DNA from: Eustoma russellianum
Lineage: Eukaryota; Streptophyta; Magnoliopsida; Gentianales; Gentianaceae
DNA: 64,000 bases
Direction of reading: 5' to 3'
Assembly (NCBI GenBank): GCA_036186865.1
Contig: AP025048.1
Location: forward strand, 27,966,743 to 28,030,742
The notes below the pieces were generated by a model that searched no databases, had not been told where the DNA came from, and saw nothing but the letters and a program-made list of their open reading frames with translations. Shown here piece after piece: positions 10,986 to 21,351 of the stretch. Position 1 is the stretch's first letter. Each line of letters opens with the position of its first letter. A program made the translations under genes and the position numbers.

Positions 10986-13088
10986 GTACTCCTCTAATAA
11001 GTCAGAGTACTCCTCTAATAAGGTCACAACACCACTAGGCAGGGAAGATGGCAAGTCATCCCTAAAAAATAGGCAGTCAACGCTCTCCTTAAACAAAAGC
11101 ACATAAACAACCTTATAAGAATGTAATGCATGAGTAACTTCACTAGGTTTTGCAAAGAAAACGTGTTTTGTGGATGGATGTGAAACAAGTGAAGGGGATG
11201 GGGGAGTGGGGGTAATGGCCGAGGGCTTGATGCGCTTGGCCAAGGCCTTGGAGCTCTCTCCAGGGTTCCTTTGTTTCTTTTTTAGGTCCTCCAAGAACCT
11301 CTTGTCGGCCCCTTTTTCCTTTGGATCATTCTGAGTCTTCTTTCTTCTTTGATGATCCTCAAAAACTTTGCATGGTGGTAATGCATGAAGTTTAAACACC
11401 TTGCTATTAAACTTGAATGAATAGACATTAAGACGACCATCATATGTAACATGCTTGTCAAATTGCCAAGGTCTATCTAGAATGAGGTGACTAGCATGCA
11501 TAGGTGCAACATCACACAAAATCTCATCTTTGTAACCACCGATAGAACAAGATAGCAAAACTTGTTTAGAAGCGCTTAAATCACCACAATTATTTAACCA
11601 CGATAGTCTATATGGGTGGGGGTGATCAATAAAAGGCAACTAAAGTTTCCTAACAAGTTCTATGCTAGCAACATTAGCACAGGATCCACTATCAATAATC
11701 AAAATGCAACACTTACCTTTCATCATGCAGTGGATGTGGAAGATGTTCTCTCGTTGTAGGGCTTCCTCTTCTTCCTCTACGTGAGCGCTCAAGATCTTTC
11801 TAACCACTAGGAAGTCCTTGTAGGTGCCCTCTTCCTCCCTGATCTCTTCTTCACTTACCTCTTCTTCTTCATCCTCAAGATTAGGCTTCTCCTCTTCACT
11901 CTCATCAGTGTAGTACTCCTGCGTCTTAGAACTCCTGCGTCTCTTCTAAGTACATGATCTTCTTGGGATTAGGGCACTCTCTAGCATAATGTCCCCTACC
12001 ATTACATTTAAAGCACTGGATATCCCTAAATCTAGGGGTAGGATTTCCTGTTTTATTCTCTCCTACCCTAACCTTTCCTTTCTCACCACTTGCTTGAGAA
12101 GAATTCGTTTTGCTTGGGGGTTGGTTCAGACCTCAGTTGGGCGTGGTTGTGGGTGGCCGCATTCTCCCTCCACTGGGGCTTGACCTGGGCTGCAATTTAG
12201 TAGAAGGAGAAATGTTTGTTCTAAAACCAAAACCACTTGCATAAGAACGTAACTTTAACTGTCTCTTGATCCTTTGAGCTTTATGTACCATAGAGTTCAG
12301 ATCCACGTAGCTCAAGCTGGAAGTCAATCTTCCTATTCAACCCACCTAGAAACCGTCCCATAGTAGCCTACTCAGGATCTATGGTGTCAGTTCTTATCAT
12401 TGAAATTTCAAGTTCTTTAAAATATTCATCAACACTCTTAGTTCCTTGGTTGAGTCCTTGTAATTTTTGATGTAAGGTTTGCTCATATGATTCAGGAATA
12501 AATTTTTTTCCCATTTCAAATTTCATCTCATTCCAAGTGGAAATAGGATCTCTTATGGTTCTTCTTCTTATATTTTGAATTTGATCCTCCCAAATTAATG
12601 CATATTCCATAAATTCAATGCTAGCATAATGCACCTTTTGCCATTCAGAGTGTTTGTGCATGAATAGATAAGATCAACTTTCTTCTCCCACTCAAGGTAT
12701 GCTTTGGGGTCACTCTTACCGTAAAATGAAGGGATGTTCATCTTGGTCTTAAGAAATTCATCTTCGTGGGGTGGCGCTCTCCATGCTTGCACATGGCCTT
12801 AGGTCTATGCTTGTGCCTCGTCCATCTCTTCCTCGTAGAACTCCTGTAGTGGATATTCTTCTCTTGGCTCACAATGTCTTATGGGCGCTTTGCCTCAATC
12901 CACTCTTCTCTACTTCCCATGGCTGCTGAACCTCTAGCCTCCCCTACATGTGAGGTTTGACCGTGGCTTTGTGGATGCGCGTGTGCTGAATTTTGGTTGG
13001 AATTTCTCCTATCCAACTCCTCCACCTTGTTGGAGATTTCTTGTAATTTCTCCAACACATTTCCAAGGGATACTTCAGCCCTTGTCTC
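10980..13088 (-). pseudogene. element G: Ty3/gypsy gag and protease, broken
   Basis: Minus-strand gypsy polyprotein remains. From the N-terminal side: a coiled-coil-like stretch near 13080-12990 (LGNVLEKLQEISNKVEEL); capsid sequence at 12792-12368 with FYGKSDPKAYLEWEKKVD and MGKKFIPESYEQTLHQKLQ; a zinc knuckle CFKCNGRGHYARECP at about 12015-11970; an acidic linker; and a retropepsin-like IIDSGSCANVAS at about 11690-11655, followed by the protease C-terminal half in an open frame 11639-10980. Breaks include stops after the zinc knuckle and after VRKL, and several frameshifts. The protein ends in a 21-bp duplication (SDLLEEY twice) and a stop, just where RT should begin. RT, RNase H and integrase are absent from the window. 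Element B sits inside the gag N-terminus. Confidence 0.85.
13084..13088. repeat. target-site duplication of element B, left (GTCTC)
   Basis: GTCTC lies directly before the TGTAGCGCCCC terminus of B and is repeated exactly at 21321-21325. It falls inside the gag codons of element G. Confidence 0.95.
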
Positions 13089-13776
13089 TGTAGCGCCCCG
13101 ACCCGGACAGCGGAATCCGAATCGGTACACCCGTCGTAGCTTACTGAGAAGACTACAAGACGTCTCATCTCTCGAATACACATCATCGATGACATAAGAG
13201 AAATAAGCGCGGAAACATGTCTCGGTAATCTAAATCATCAACACAGTACGTCAACCGACAATGTATACATCAAAAACTGTATATGGTCACAGCCATCTAA
13301 AACCTCAAATGAAATAAGAAACAGAAATAATAGAAACTGTCTAATTAATTCTCTCCATCAGGTCTAAACATCCCATTCTGCCCACTCGCCGTCGTCCTCA
13401 ATGAAAATCATGTCATACTCGGGTTCTCCTGTAACACAAAGGCAGTACCCTTAGCGAAAAACGCTAGCAAGTAACCCGCTTATAAGACATACGGGATCAA
13501 CACATGGCAAGACATGAGTAATATATAATTCAAGGGAATTGTGGGGCACATGTCTTGTAAACTTTCAAATATATAACCCAATAACGCTGCAGAGCAAGTA
13601 CAGCAGTTTGCACATAAATAACAACGCATTGCAAATCAAATAACGCACATATTCATACCACATTGACTCTCGTGATGCATGTCAAAATATGCACTACACT
13701 ACACATTCACATATGCATGTACGCTTTCTCTTTTAAAACAGTGCAATGCATGTCACAATGTCCGGTCACTTCACAT

Positions 13777-14008
13777 AACTTTATACCCTGTAACGCGCCC
13801 CGGCTTATATTTCCATCCCGGTTTACGTTACAGCCAACTTTATACCCTGTAATGCACCTCGGCTTATATTTCCATCCCGAGTAGCATTACAGACAACTTT
13901 ATACCCTGTAACGCGCCCCGGCTTATATTTCCATCCCGGTTTACGTTACAGTCTTTTGTGCCCTACAATGCGCCCCGGCTTAAATTTCCATCCCGGTTTA
14001 CATTGCAG
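13777..14008 (-). repeat. four tandem 57-59-bp units, each a two-stem hairpin
   Basis: Units start at 13777, 13836, 13895 and 13952. Each contains an 8-base outer stem, a 4/4 internal loop, a 4-base inner stem and a 14-base terminal loop. In units 1 and 3 the stems are CTGTAACG/CGTTACAG and CCGG/CCGG. In unit 2 they are CTGTAATG/CATTACAG and TCGG/CCGA. In unit 4 they are CTACAATG/CATTGCAG and CCGG/CCGG. Nearly every stem difference is matched by its partner, while the internal loops vary freely. The one unmatched pair (A opposite C in unit 4) becomes a G-U wobble in minus-strand RNA, the sense strand of the element. Confidence 0.85.
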
Positions 14009-14500
14009 GTCACCTTCGCAAATCTGTGCCGAAGCACCTTTCTTTTCAAATCAATATGCAAATGCACGTGCCATGATGCAAGACTCCTCATCTCAATCAC
14101 ACTTCTCATGCACATATGCAATTCACATCCGCATGCGCAAGTACAAGTAACACACAAGAGTTCACTGACTTGTTCATCAACACCTAGACTTCCACTAGCT
14201 CATCAACACTTAACCTTGGTTCTAAAGTTCACAACCCAACGAGAGTATCCCTACCTTTCCTTCATTGAGCTCTAAGACACCTTGTACGTTCATTTCCTAA
14301 CCCTCCTAAGTCATTCACGTTGAAACTCGGTTTGAGAACCCATTGAAGTCACCAAGTTGATTCACCATCCTAGGTCATGTTCCCAAGACCTAGACTACCT
14401 TTAATCAGGTCTTAAGAAGCCTCTAAGGTCACCCAAAGATTCCCCGAGCTTCCCTCTTTCTTTCACTATTTTTCCACAAAACTGGTGGACATCATCCCCT

Positions 14501-14850
14501 CACATCGATCGATCGATGTGACATCATACCCTCACATCGATCGATCGATGTCCATCAGAGGACATCGATCTCTCAGCCCTTCCTATATCGATCGATCGAA
14601 GTGACTTCATTCCCTCACATCGATCGATCTATGTCCATCAGAGGACATCATACCCTCACATCGATCGATCGATGTACTTCATTCCCTCACATCGATCGAT
14701 CTATGTCCATCAGAGGGCATCATACCCTCACATCGATCGATCGATGTACTTCATCCCCTTACATCGATCGATCTATGTCCATCAGAGGACATCATACCCT
14801 CACATCGATCGATCGATGTACTTCATCCCCTTACATCGATCGATCTATGT
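14501..14850. repeat. CGATCGATCG palindrome array with 72-bp higher-order unit
   Basis: Repeated CACATCGATCGATCGATGT and CACATCGATCGATCTATGT boxes, alternating with GACATCATACCCT, ACTTCATYCCCT and GTCCATCAGAGG spacers, plus one GACATCGATCTCTCAG box. The main period is 72 bp. The palindromic boxes and the GACATCGATCTCTCAG box also occur in the LTRs of copia elements C and E. Confidence 0.9.
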
Positions 14851-15463
14851 CCCCGATTCCAGAACAGAAACTTTGCGATTTCTGCAGAAACTGCAGGACC
14901 ATCACTCCAATTGATCCCAAACTTCATCCCAATCAATCCAAGCCTAATCCCTGCTATAATCTCATGCTTAAACTACGAATCAAACACCGCACACATATCA
15001 ATTACCGATTCAAGCCTAACACTCAAACCATCCACCCAAAACAACCCAAAAATCCTATCTTTCTCTCCATTCTTCTCTCAATCTAAAATAGCGGCAAAGA
15101 GAGGGTTCAAGGGGTTGGGATTTGCAGGATTTCACATAATCAACAACAACAACGAATGCTTTATCATATACATTGGCCAAATCTCGAAACGAAAGCACAT
15201 AGATCATATACAAATAATCACAAAACGAAACTACTGCATGGTGATCCAACTTGATATCAAAATAGGCCGTTTATCTTTCACAAATCGTAAGAACTTATAA
15301 ACAGATTACTTGCCTTTGATTACTCGAGAACGGATTGAAGAACGGTTGAGAATCGGATTGGTTCCTGAAGACTATCTTCTTCCTCTATAGAAACGGCTAG
15401 GGCAGGGAGGACAGGAGCGTCGATGCTTTTTCTGAGGAATGGGGAAAACTGACGTTCAGTCAG

Positions 15464-15471
15464 TTTTTATA
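15464..15471 (-). promoter_or_regulatory. TATA box of element B 3' LTR
   Basis: The minus strand reads CCATATAAAAACTG, a classic plant TATA context. It lies about 240 bases inside the sense start of the LTR (15708), so U3 would be short and more than 2 kb of the LTR, including both arrays, would be transcribed as R/U5 leader. Confidence 0.6.
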
Positions 15472-15708
15472 TGGGAAGGGGAAAGTTTGGTGTTTCTAAA
15501 TTATATCCTTTATCTAATTTACCTTAAAGGATAAACCTTAATTATTTAATTCTAAATTAAATATAAATAAATTCTAATATTAAATCCCTTGATTAATTTC
15601 TAATTAATCCTCCTATTAATGCCTAATTTATTTTCGTTGACCGTCATTAATTTCCGTGAAATCCTTCTTTATATTTTAACTACCCTATGGAGGGTGCGGG
15701 GCATAACA

Positions 15709-15721
15709 TTCCACCCCCCTT
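15709..15721 (-). promoter_or_regulatory. polypurine tract of element B
   Basis: The minus strand reads AAGGGGGGTGGAA immediately before the 3' LTR start TGTTATG, the expected plus-strand primer position. Confidence 0.85.
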
Positions 15722-18359
15722 ACAAAAAGTTTCGTCCTCGAAACTTGTGCGTTACGAAACCAATGACTTAGTATAGTTTTACTTGATCCATCCACCTAGA
15801 CCATGGTCGTACAACATATCCAGTAAGTATTCCGATACGTTAACTATCTCACTTCCTCGAATATGACTAAGTCCTCAGTATCATTCTTTGTATGCCAGCA
15901 ATGTAATTTCTAAGTCTATTATTCTCCGCTTATGTTTAAGATCATAACTTATCTTCTTAAAACTGTAAGATCAAACTTAGGGACATTGTTATCATACCGA
16001 AAGTTCTATACCCAGCCATCCGTAGGTATCGTACTTATATCGGCAGTCATCGACAACCCCCTAAAAATCAATTCCTTAGGTGTACTATAATCTTTAACTT
16101 AATCTCTATAATTTCAATCTATAAACCTTCATTTATGTTACTTGATGTGTATCATTCCATTTATATATACGTAATCTCAATATCCGATTCTTAAACTTAT
16201 CATATATGATTCATCTCCTAGTTATATGATCATCCAACATATCCATCGAGTCTTTCCTTACGCTAGTCATCACTCTCCTTTATCACAGAATCAATTCATC
16301 GAAGTCAATTCCTATACCTACAAACTAGTTCTATGATCATGCTCTTATATTTTCGGGGATATCATCATCAACTTAGTACACGAAGTATGTGCATGGACAT
16401 TTTTTTTTCCTTTTCAATTTAAAGCGGTTTATGTACTATAATTTGGAACTATAGCTATAACTATTTAAAATAGTATACCTTGTTTTTTTTTGTTGTAAGC
16501 ACAAAATCCAAAGTATCATATATTTGTTTTCGTAACGCAGTGTCTAAAAATGAGCATTTATAAAACAACCAGCTAACTTTTTTTTTTTGCAACAATAAGT
16601 ACATATATTTGGAACTATCTGTGTTCCACAAGATTACATAATTTCACGGTAAGCAGATAAATATATAAAAAAAACATTCAATTGAAAAATGTTTGCCATG
16701 ACGATAATTGTAAAATAGAATTATTCTAGCAAAATAAAGATAGCTAGACCAAACTTTGAGAAATAAGAGATAGGTAAATATATCATTGACCGAGAACATC
16801 AATATTTTGAAATATATCAGCTTTGTTAGGGGTAATCGAAATTCCATTAGGTGGCTATACAAACTTAAAAAGCAATATAACATTGTAAGGTCATACATTG
16901 TATGCAAAAGTTTGACAGTAGTTGAAATACTTAGAAACATAATCTTTGAAATACATTTGAAATATATAATATAGCTTGGTGTACGTGCTTATAAGAAAAT
17001 GTTTAACTGCTTGAAAATAGTCTCATACTTCGTATAATTATTTCTAAGTCACCTCTTAATGTCAAATGAGAACATATCCGCTTATTTACCGTTTCTTATA
17101 AGTTTTCAACTTAAGTTGTCCAATCCGAGTATGGCGCACTAGATATTGATCGGCTTAGGGTATTCTAATCTACCATGCTTCCGCGCGCCACACTGATCCA
17201 TCGTGCTTCTGCACCTCACTATTTCAACCGCTAATGCCGATTTTGATAATCTAAATTCAACCTCTTATAACTATAAACCCATTTTTCGGTATCCTTTGCT
17301 AGACTTTGTTGATTGTAACGTTGATAAATCATTTTCTTAGTAATTCATTTCACCACAGATCATGTCTTAGGAACTACGATCCCAGCTTAGACCTAGTCGC
17401 CTTCTGACAGTAGTGTCAAATGTAGAGGCATGAACCTACTTCATTTATCATAATGGTGCAGGGTCAGATCTAAGGAACTATACAAATGGTTATAATCATC
17501 ACTTAGATAAGGCAAATAATTTAGAGTCATATAGAGTGCCCTAAGTATACGTGGCAAGTTCCTTATCCGACCATCACTTAGGTCTAACGTCATGACTTAT
17601 TTCTAGAATCGATACCCGGTATCATCATTCCTTACGTCTAAAATAATAACTTATTTCTAAGTTCAATGCTTAGAATTCGCAGCTTATGACTTAGATCAAT
17701 ACTTATGTTCGAATCATCACAGAATGTTTACATTACCCCTCAACTTCTAGAGCCGATATTTAGTATCGTCATTCCTTAAATCTAAAGTCGTGACTTACGA
17801 GCAATGTCATCACTATGTCTCAAAGGTCAAATCTTATTTCTATTACCATGCTTATATAATCGCTGCTTACGACTAAAAACCGGTACTTATGTCTAAGATC
17901 ACTCCTTAGTTACTCATCATACCTAGTATATTATCAGCGTTTATGACTAGAACTAATACTTAAGTCGAAGATCAACTCTTAATCAAGATCGCCGCTTACG
18001 TCTATAGTCGTGACTTTACGGGTAGAATCATCCCTTAACCTCTAAGGACACATTTTATGTCTAATAACATTCCCTACATATAATCATTACTTGCGGCTAA
18101 CAGTCGATATTTATTTCTAAGATCGTGACTTAAGGGCAAAATCATAACTTAATAGCTAAGATTATAGCCTGAATCTGTGCTTCCGCCATGGATCTAGAGC
18201 CATGCTCTGAATATCGCACTATCGGCATGTAATATCTCTTGAACTCATTCTAAAATTAGATCCCGGAGATCAGCGGTGTCAGTTGTTTTGCACCACCACT
18301 CTGCCCCCGTTTTAGAAGAGTCTCAAGTCCAAGTGCGATGGTGGCGGTGGAGGTTGCTG
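15722..18359 (-). other. element B interior, non-coding
   Basis: About 2.6 kb without a protein domain on either strand. Short frames at 16644-16974 sit in AT-rich sequence and look accidental. The part nearest the gag stub (17540-18170) is made of weak repeats, listed separately. Such long non-coding interiors are typical of LARDs, which keep only sequences needed for transcription, packaging and reverse transcription. Confidence 0.7.
17540..18170. repeat. degenerate short repeat field in element B
   Basis: Variants of ACTTATKTCTAAGATC and CATNACTTA recur roughly every 30-60 bases, interleaved with GCTTAYGACTAGAAC-like words. The order is irregular and no exact unit survives. Probably an old amplified short motif. 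Confidence 0.5.
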
Positions 18360-18494
18360 CTACTGCTGAGCAACTCCTTGTGCTATCACGGTGATAGCGT
18401 CAATCAACGCATGTGGAACAAGGACTGGTGGTGGTGGTGGAGGGTTCTCGTTCCCATTTTCACCGTTCCCTTGGTTGTCTCTTCTGGGAGGCAT
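18360..18494 (-). pseudogene. gypsy gag N-terminal stub inside element B
   Basis: A 44-codon open frame starting at ATG 18494 on the minus strand begins MPPRRDNQGNGENG, continues with a run of six prolines and ends IDAITVIAQGVAQQ before a TAG. MPPR starts followed by Asn/Gly- and Pro-rich stretches are common in gag of plant Tekay-like gypsy elements. After the stop the frame continues with QQPPPPPSHLDL, so CAG to TAG is the likely change. It lies about 265 bases downstream of the primer site, the normal place for gag. No capsid core follows. The plus-strand open frame over the same bases is its shadow. Confidence 0.5.
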
Positions 18495-18758
18495 TTACTG
18501 CAAAATCAACGCTTATTAGCATTCAGCAATTCCATAGGTAAATACTGAAGGCCATATGCGTGGTGCAAGACGAAATTCATAAACTAAATTAAATAACATT
18601 TATTGGTCGCATTTTATCGCGCTCGTACGCACACCCATCCCAATCCAACTTACATCTAGTACCATACACTTAGATCTAAGGATCAGCTTAAGATCAAGAT
18701 CATAGCCTAAGAGTCTACATGTCAAAACCTAGGTTTCCGAGGTAGATCTGAAGCCTAG

Positions 18759-18770
18759 GCTCTGATACCA
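18759..18770 (-). promoter_or_regulatory. primer-binding site of element B (tRNA-iMet)
   Basis: The minus strand reads TGGTATCAGAGC, two bases after the 5' LTR end, complementary to the 3' end of plant initiator tRNA-Met. This fixes the orientation of B. Confidence 0.93.
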
Positions 18771-19460
18771 CCTGTAGCGCCCCGACCCAGACAGCGGAAT
18801 CCGAATCGGTACACCCGTCGTAGCTTACTGAGAAGACTACAAGACGTCTCATCTCTCGAATACACATCATCGATGACATAAGAGAAATAAGCGCGGAAAC
18901 ATGTCTCGGTAATCTAAATCATCAACACAGTACGTCAACCGACAATGTATACATCAAAAACTGTATATGGTCACAGCCATCTAAAACCTCAAATGAAATA
19001 AGAAACAGAAATAATAGAAACTGTCTAATCAATTCTCTCCATCAGGTCTAAACATCCCATTCTGCCCACTCGCCGTCGTCCTCAATGAAAATCATGTCAT
19101 ATTCGGGTTCTCCTGTAACACAAAGGCAGTACCCTTAGCGAAAAACGCTAGCAAGTAACCCGCTTATAAGACATACGGGATCAACACATGGCAAGACATG
19201 AGTAATATATAATTCAAGGGAATTGTGGGGCACATGTCTTGTAAACTTTCAAATATATAACCCAATAACGCAGCAGAGCAAGTACAGCAGTTTGCACATA
19301 AATAACAACGCATTACAAATCAAATAACGCACATATTCATACCACATTGACTCTCGTGATGCATGTCAAAATATGCACTACACTACACATTCACATATGC
19401 ATGTACGCTTTCTCTTTTAAAACAGTGCAATGCATGTCACAATGTCCGGTCACTTCACAT

Positions 19461-19692
19461 AACTTTATACCCTGTAACGCGCCCCGGCTTATATTTCCAT
19501 CCCGGTTTACGTTACAGCCAACTTTATACCCTGTAATGCACCTCGGCTTATATTTCCATCCCGAGTAGCATTACAGACAACTTTATACCCTGTAACGCGC
19601 CCCGGCTTATATTTCCATCCCGGTTTACGTTACAGTCTTTTGTGCCCTACAATGCGCCCCGGCTTAAATTTCCATCCCGGTTTACATTGCAG
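19461..19692 (-). repeat. hairpin array, 5' LTR copy
   Basis: Same four units as 13777-14008, shifted by 5684 bases. All stem sequences are preserved, including the compensated unit 2 and the wobble-type unit 4. Confidence 0.85.
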
Positions 19693-20184
19693 GTCACCTT
19701 CGCAAATCTGTGCCGAAGCACCTTTCTTTTCAAATCAATATGCAAATGCACGTGCCATGATGCAAGACTCCTCATCTCAATCACACTTCTCATGCACATA
19801 TGCAATTCACATCCGCATGCGCAAGTACAAGTAACACACAAGAGTTCACTGACTTGTTCATCAACACCTAGACTTTCACTAGCTCATCAACACTTAACCT
19901 TGGTTCTAAAGTTCACAACCCAACGAGAGTATCCCTACCTTTCCTTCATTGAGCTCTAAGACACCTTGTACGTTCATTTCCTAACCCTCCTAAGTCATTC
20001 ACGTTGAAACTCGGTTTGAGAACCCATTGAAGTCACCAAGTTGATTCACCATCCTAGGTCATGTTCCCAAGACCTAGACTACCTTTAATCAGGTCTTAAG
20101 AAGCCTCTAAGGTCACCCAAAGATTCCCCGAGCTTCCCTCTTTCTTTCACTATTTTTCCACAAAACTGGTGGACATCATCCCCT

Positions 20185-20462
20185 CACATCGATCGATCGA
20201 TGTGACATCATACCCTCACATCGATCGATCGATGTCCATCAGAGGACATCGATCTCTCAGCCCTTCCTATATCGATCGATCGAAGTGACTTCATTCCCTC
20301 ACATCGATCGATCTATGTCCATCAGAGGACATCATACCCTCACATCGATCGATCGATGTACTTCATTCCCTCACATCGATCGATCTATGTCCATCAGAGG
20401 ACATCATACCCTCACATCGATCGATCGATGTACTTCATCCCCTTACATCGATCGATCTATGT
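20185..20462. repeat. CGATCGATCG palindrome array, 5' LTR copy
   Basis: Same array as 14501-14850 with one 72-bp unit fewer, which accounts for the entire length difference between the two LTRs. Confidence 0.9.
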
Positions 20463-21075
20463 CCCCGATTCCAGAACAGAAACTTTGCGATTTCTGCAGA
20501 AACTGCAGGACCATCACTCCAATTGATCCCAAACTTCATCCCAATCAATCCAAGCCTAATCCCTGCTATAATCTCATGCTTAAACTACGAATCAAACACC
20601 GCACACATATCAATTACCGATTCAAGCCTAACACTCAAACCATCCACCCAAAACAACCCAAAAATCCTATCTTTCTCTCCATTCTTCTCTCAATCTAAAA
20701 TAGCGGCAAAGAGAGGGTTCAAGGGGTTGGGATTTGCAGGATTTCACATAATCAACAACAACAACAAATGCTTTATCATATACATTGGCCAAATCTCGAA
20801 ACGAAAGCACATAGATCATATACAAATAATCACAAAACGAAACTACTGCATGGTGATCCAACTTGATATCAAAATAGGCCGTTTATCTTTCACAAATCGT
20901 AAGAACTTATAAACAGATTACTTGCCTTTGATTACTCGAGAACGGATTGAAGAACGGTTGAGAATCGGATTGGTTCCTGAAGACTATCTTCTTCCTCTAT
21001 AGAAACGGCTAGGGCAGGGAGGACAGGAGCGTCGATGCTTTTTCTGAGGAATGGGGAAAACTGACGTTCAGTCAG

Positions 21076-21083
21076 TTTTTATA
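21076..21083 (-). promoter_or_regulatory. TATA box of element B 5' LTR
   Basis: Same CCATATAAAAACTG context as at 15464-15471, about 240 bases from the sense start of the LTR. The likely active promoter of the element. Confidence 0.6.
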
Positions 21084-21320
21084 TGGGAAGGGGAAAGTTT
21101 GGTGTTTCTAAATTATATCCTTTATCTAATTTACCTTAAAGGATAAACCTTAATTATTTAATTCTAAATTAAATATAAATAAATTCTAATATTAAATCCC
21201 TTGATTAATTTCTAATTAATCCTCCTATTAATGCCTAATTTATTTTCGTTGACCGTCATTAATTTCCGTGAAATCCTTCTTTATATTTTAACTACCCTAT
21301 GGAGGGTGCGGGGCATAACA

Positions 21321-21351
21321 GTCTCCTTAGCTACGCGTTAGTTGACGACAT
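21321..21351 (-). pseudogene. element G gag N-terminus, far side of the B insertion
   Basis: Starts with the GTCTC duplication (21321-21325) and continues the gag of G upstream. On the minus strand an ATG at 21351-21349 opens MSSTNA, then the frame breaks before the codons that run into the KLQEISNKVEEL region at 13080. The real start of G gag is plausibly this ATG, with a small frameshift between. Confidence 0.5.

Larger units (their letters stand above)
13089..15708 (-). repeat. element B 3' LTR (2620 bp)
   Basis: The downstream LTR in the sense (minus) direction. It carries the hairpin array (13777-14008), the CGATCG array (14501-14850) and a TATA box (15464-15471). It has one more 72-bp CGATCG unit than the other LTR. 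The open frames inside it (for example the 161-codon HIDRSM-repeat frame at 14601-15086) are translations of the tandem array and not genes. Confidence 0.95.
13089..21320 (-). mobile_element. element B: complete non-autonomous LTR retrotransposon (LARD)
   Basis: Two long direct repeats (2620 and 2548 bp) flank a 3064-bp interior without pol. Every structural landmark is in place on the minus strand: LTR ends TGTTATGCCCCG...CGGGGCGCTACA, a 12-base primer site for initiator tRNA-Met (18759-18770), a polypurine tract AAGGGGGGTGGAA (15709-15721) and a perfect GTCTC target duplication. The LTRs differ by exactly one 72-bp tandem unit and about eight substitutions counted by eye, so insertion was recent. 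Lacking protease, RT and integrase, B must have been mobilised in trans by a gypsy relative. LTR ends and the gag stub suggest a Tekay/Del-like chromovirus ancestor, which is inference. Confidence 0.93.
18773..21320 (-). repeat. element B 5' LTR (2548 bp)
   Basis: Almost identical to 13089-15708, lacking one 72-bp CGATCG unit. By eye I find about eight substitutions, for example GACCCGG versus GACCCAG near the TGTAGCG end. This copy would drive transcription on the minus strand. Confidence 0.95.

Noticed and set aside
14501..14850. CRISPR-like alternation of palindromic repeat and spacer
   Set aside because: The spacers are themselves repeated, the array lies within LTRs of a plant retrotransposon, and its copy number differs between the two LTRs. 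It is a tandem repeat.
14601..15086. 161-codon plus-strand frame with HIDRSM repeats (and its 137-codon twin at 20285-20698)
   Set aside because: It is a translation of the CGATCG array. It exists in both LTRs, runs antisense to the element and has no domain.
18276..18548. 90-codon plus-strand frame rich in Trp and Leu
   Set aside because: It is the opposite strand of the proline-rich gag stub of element B.
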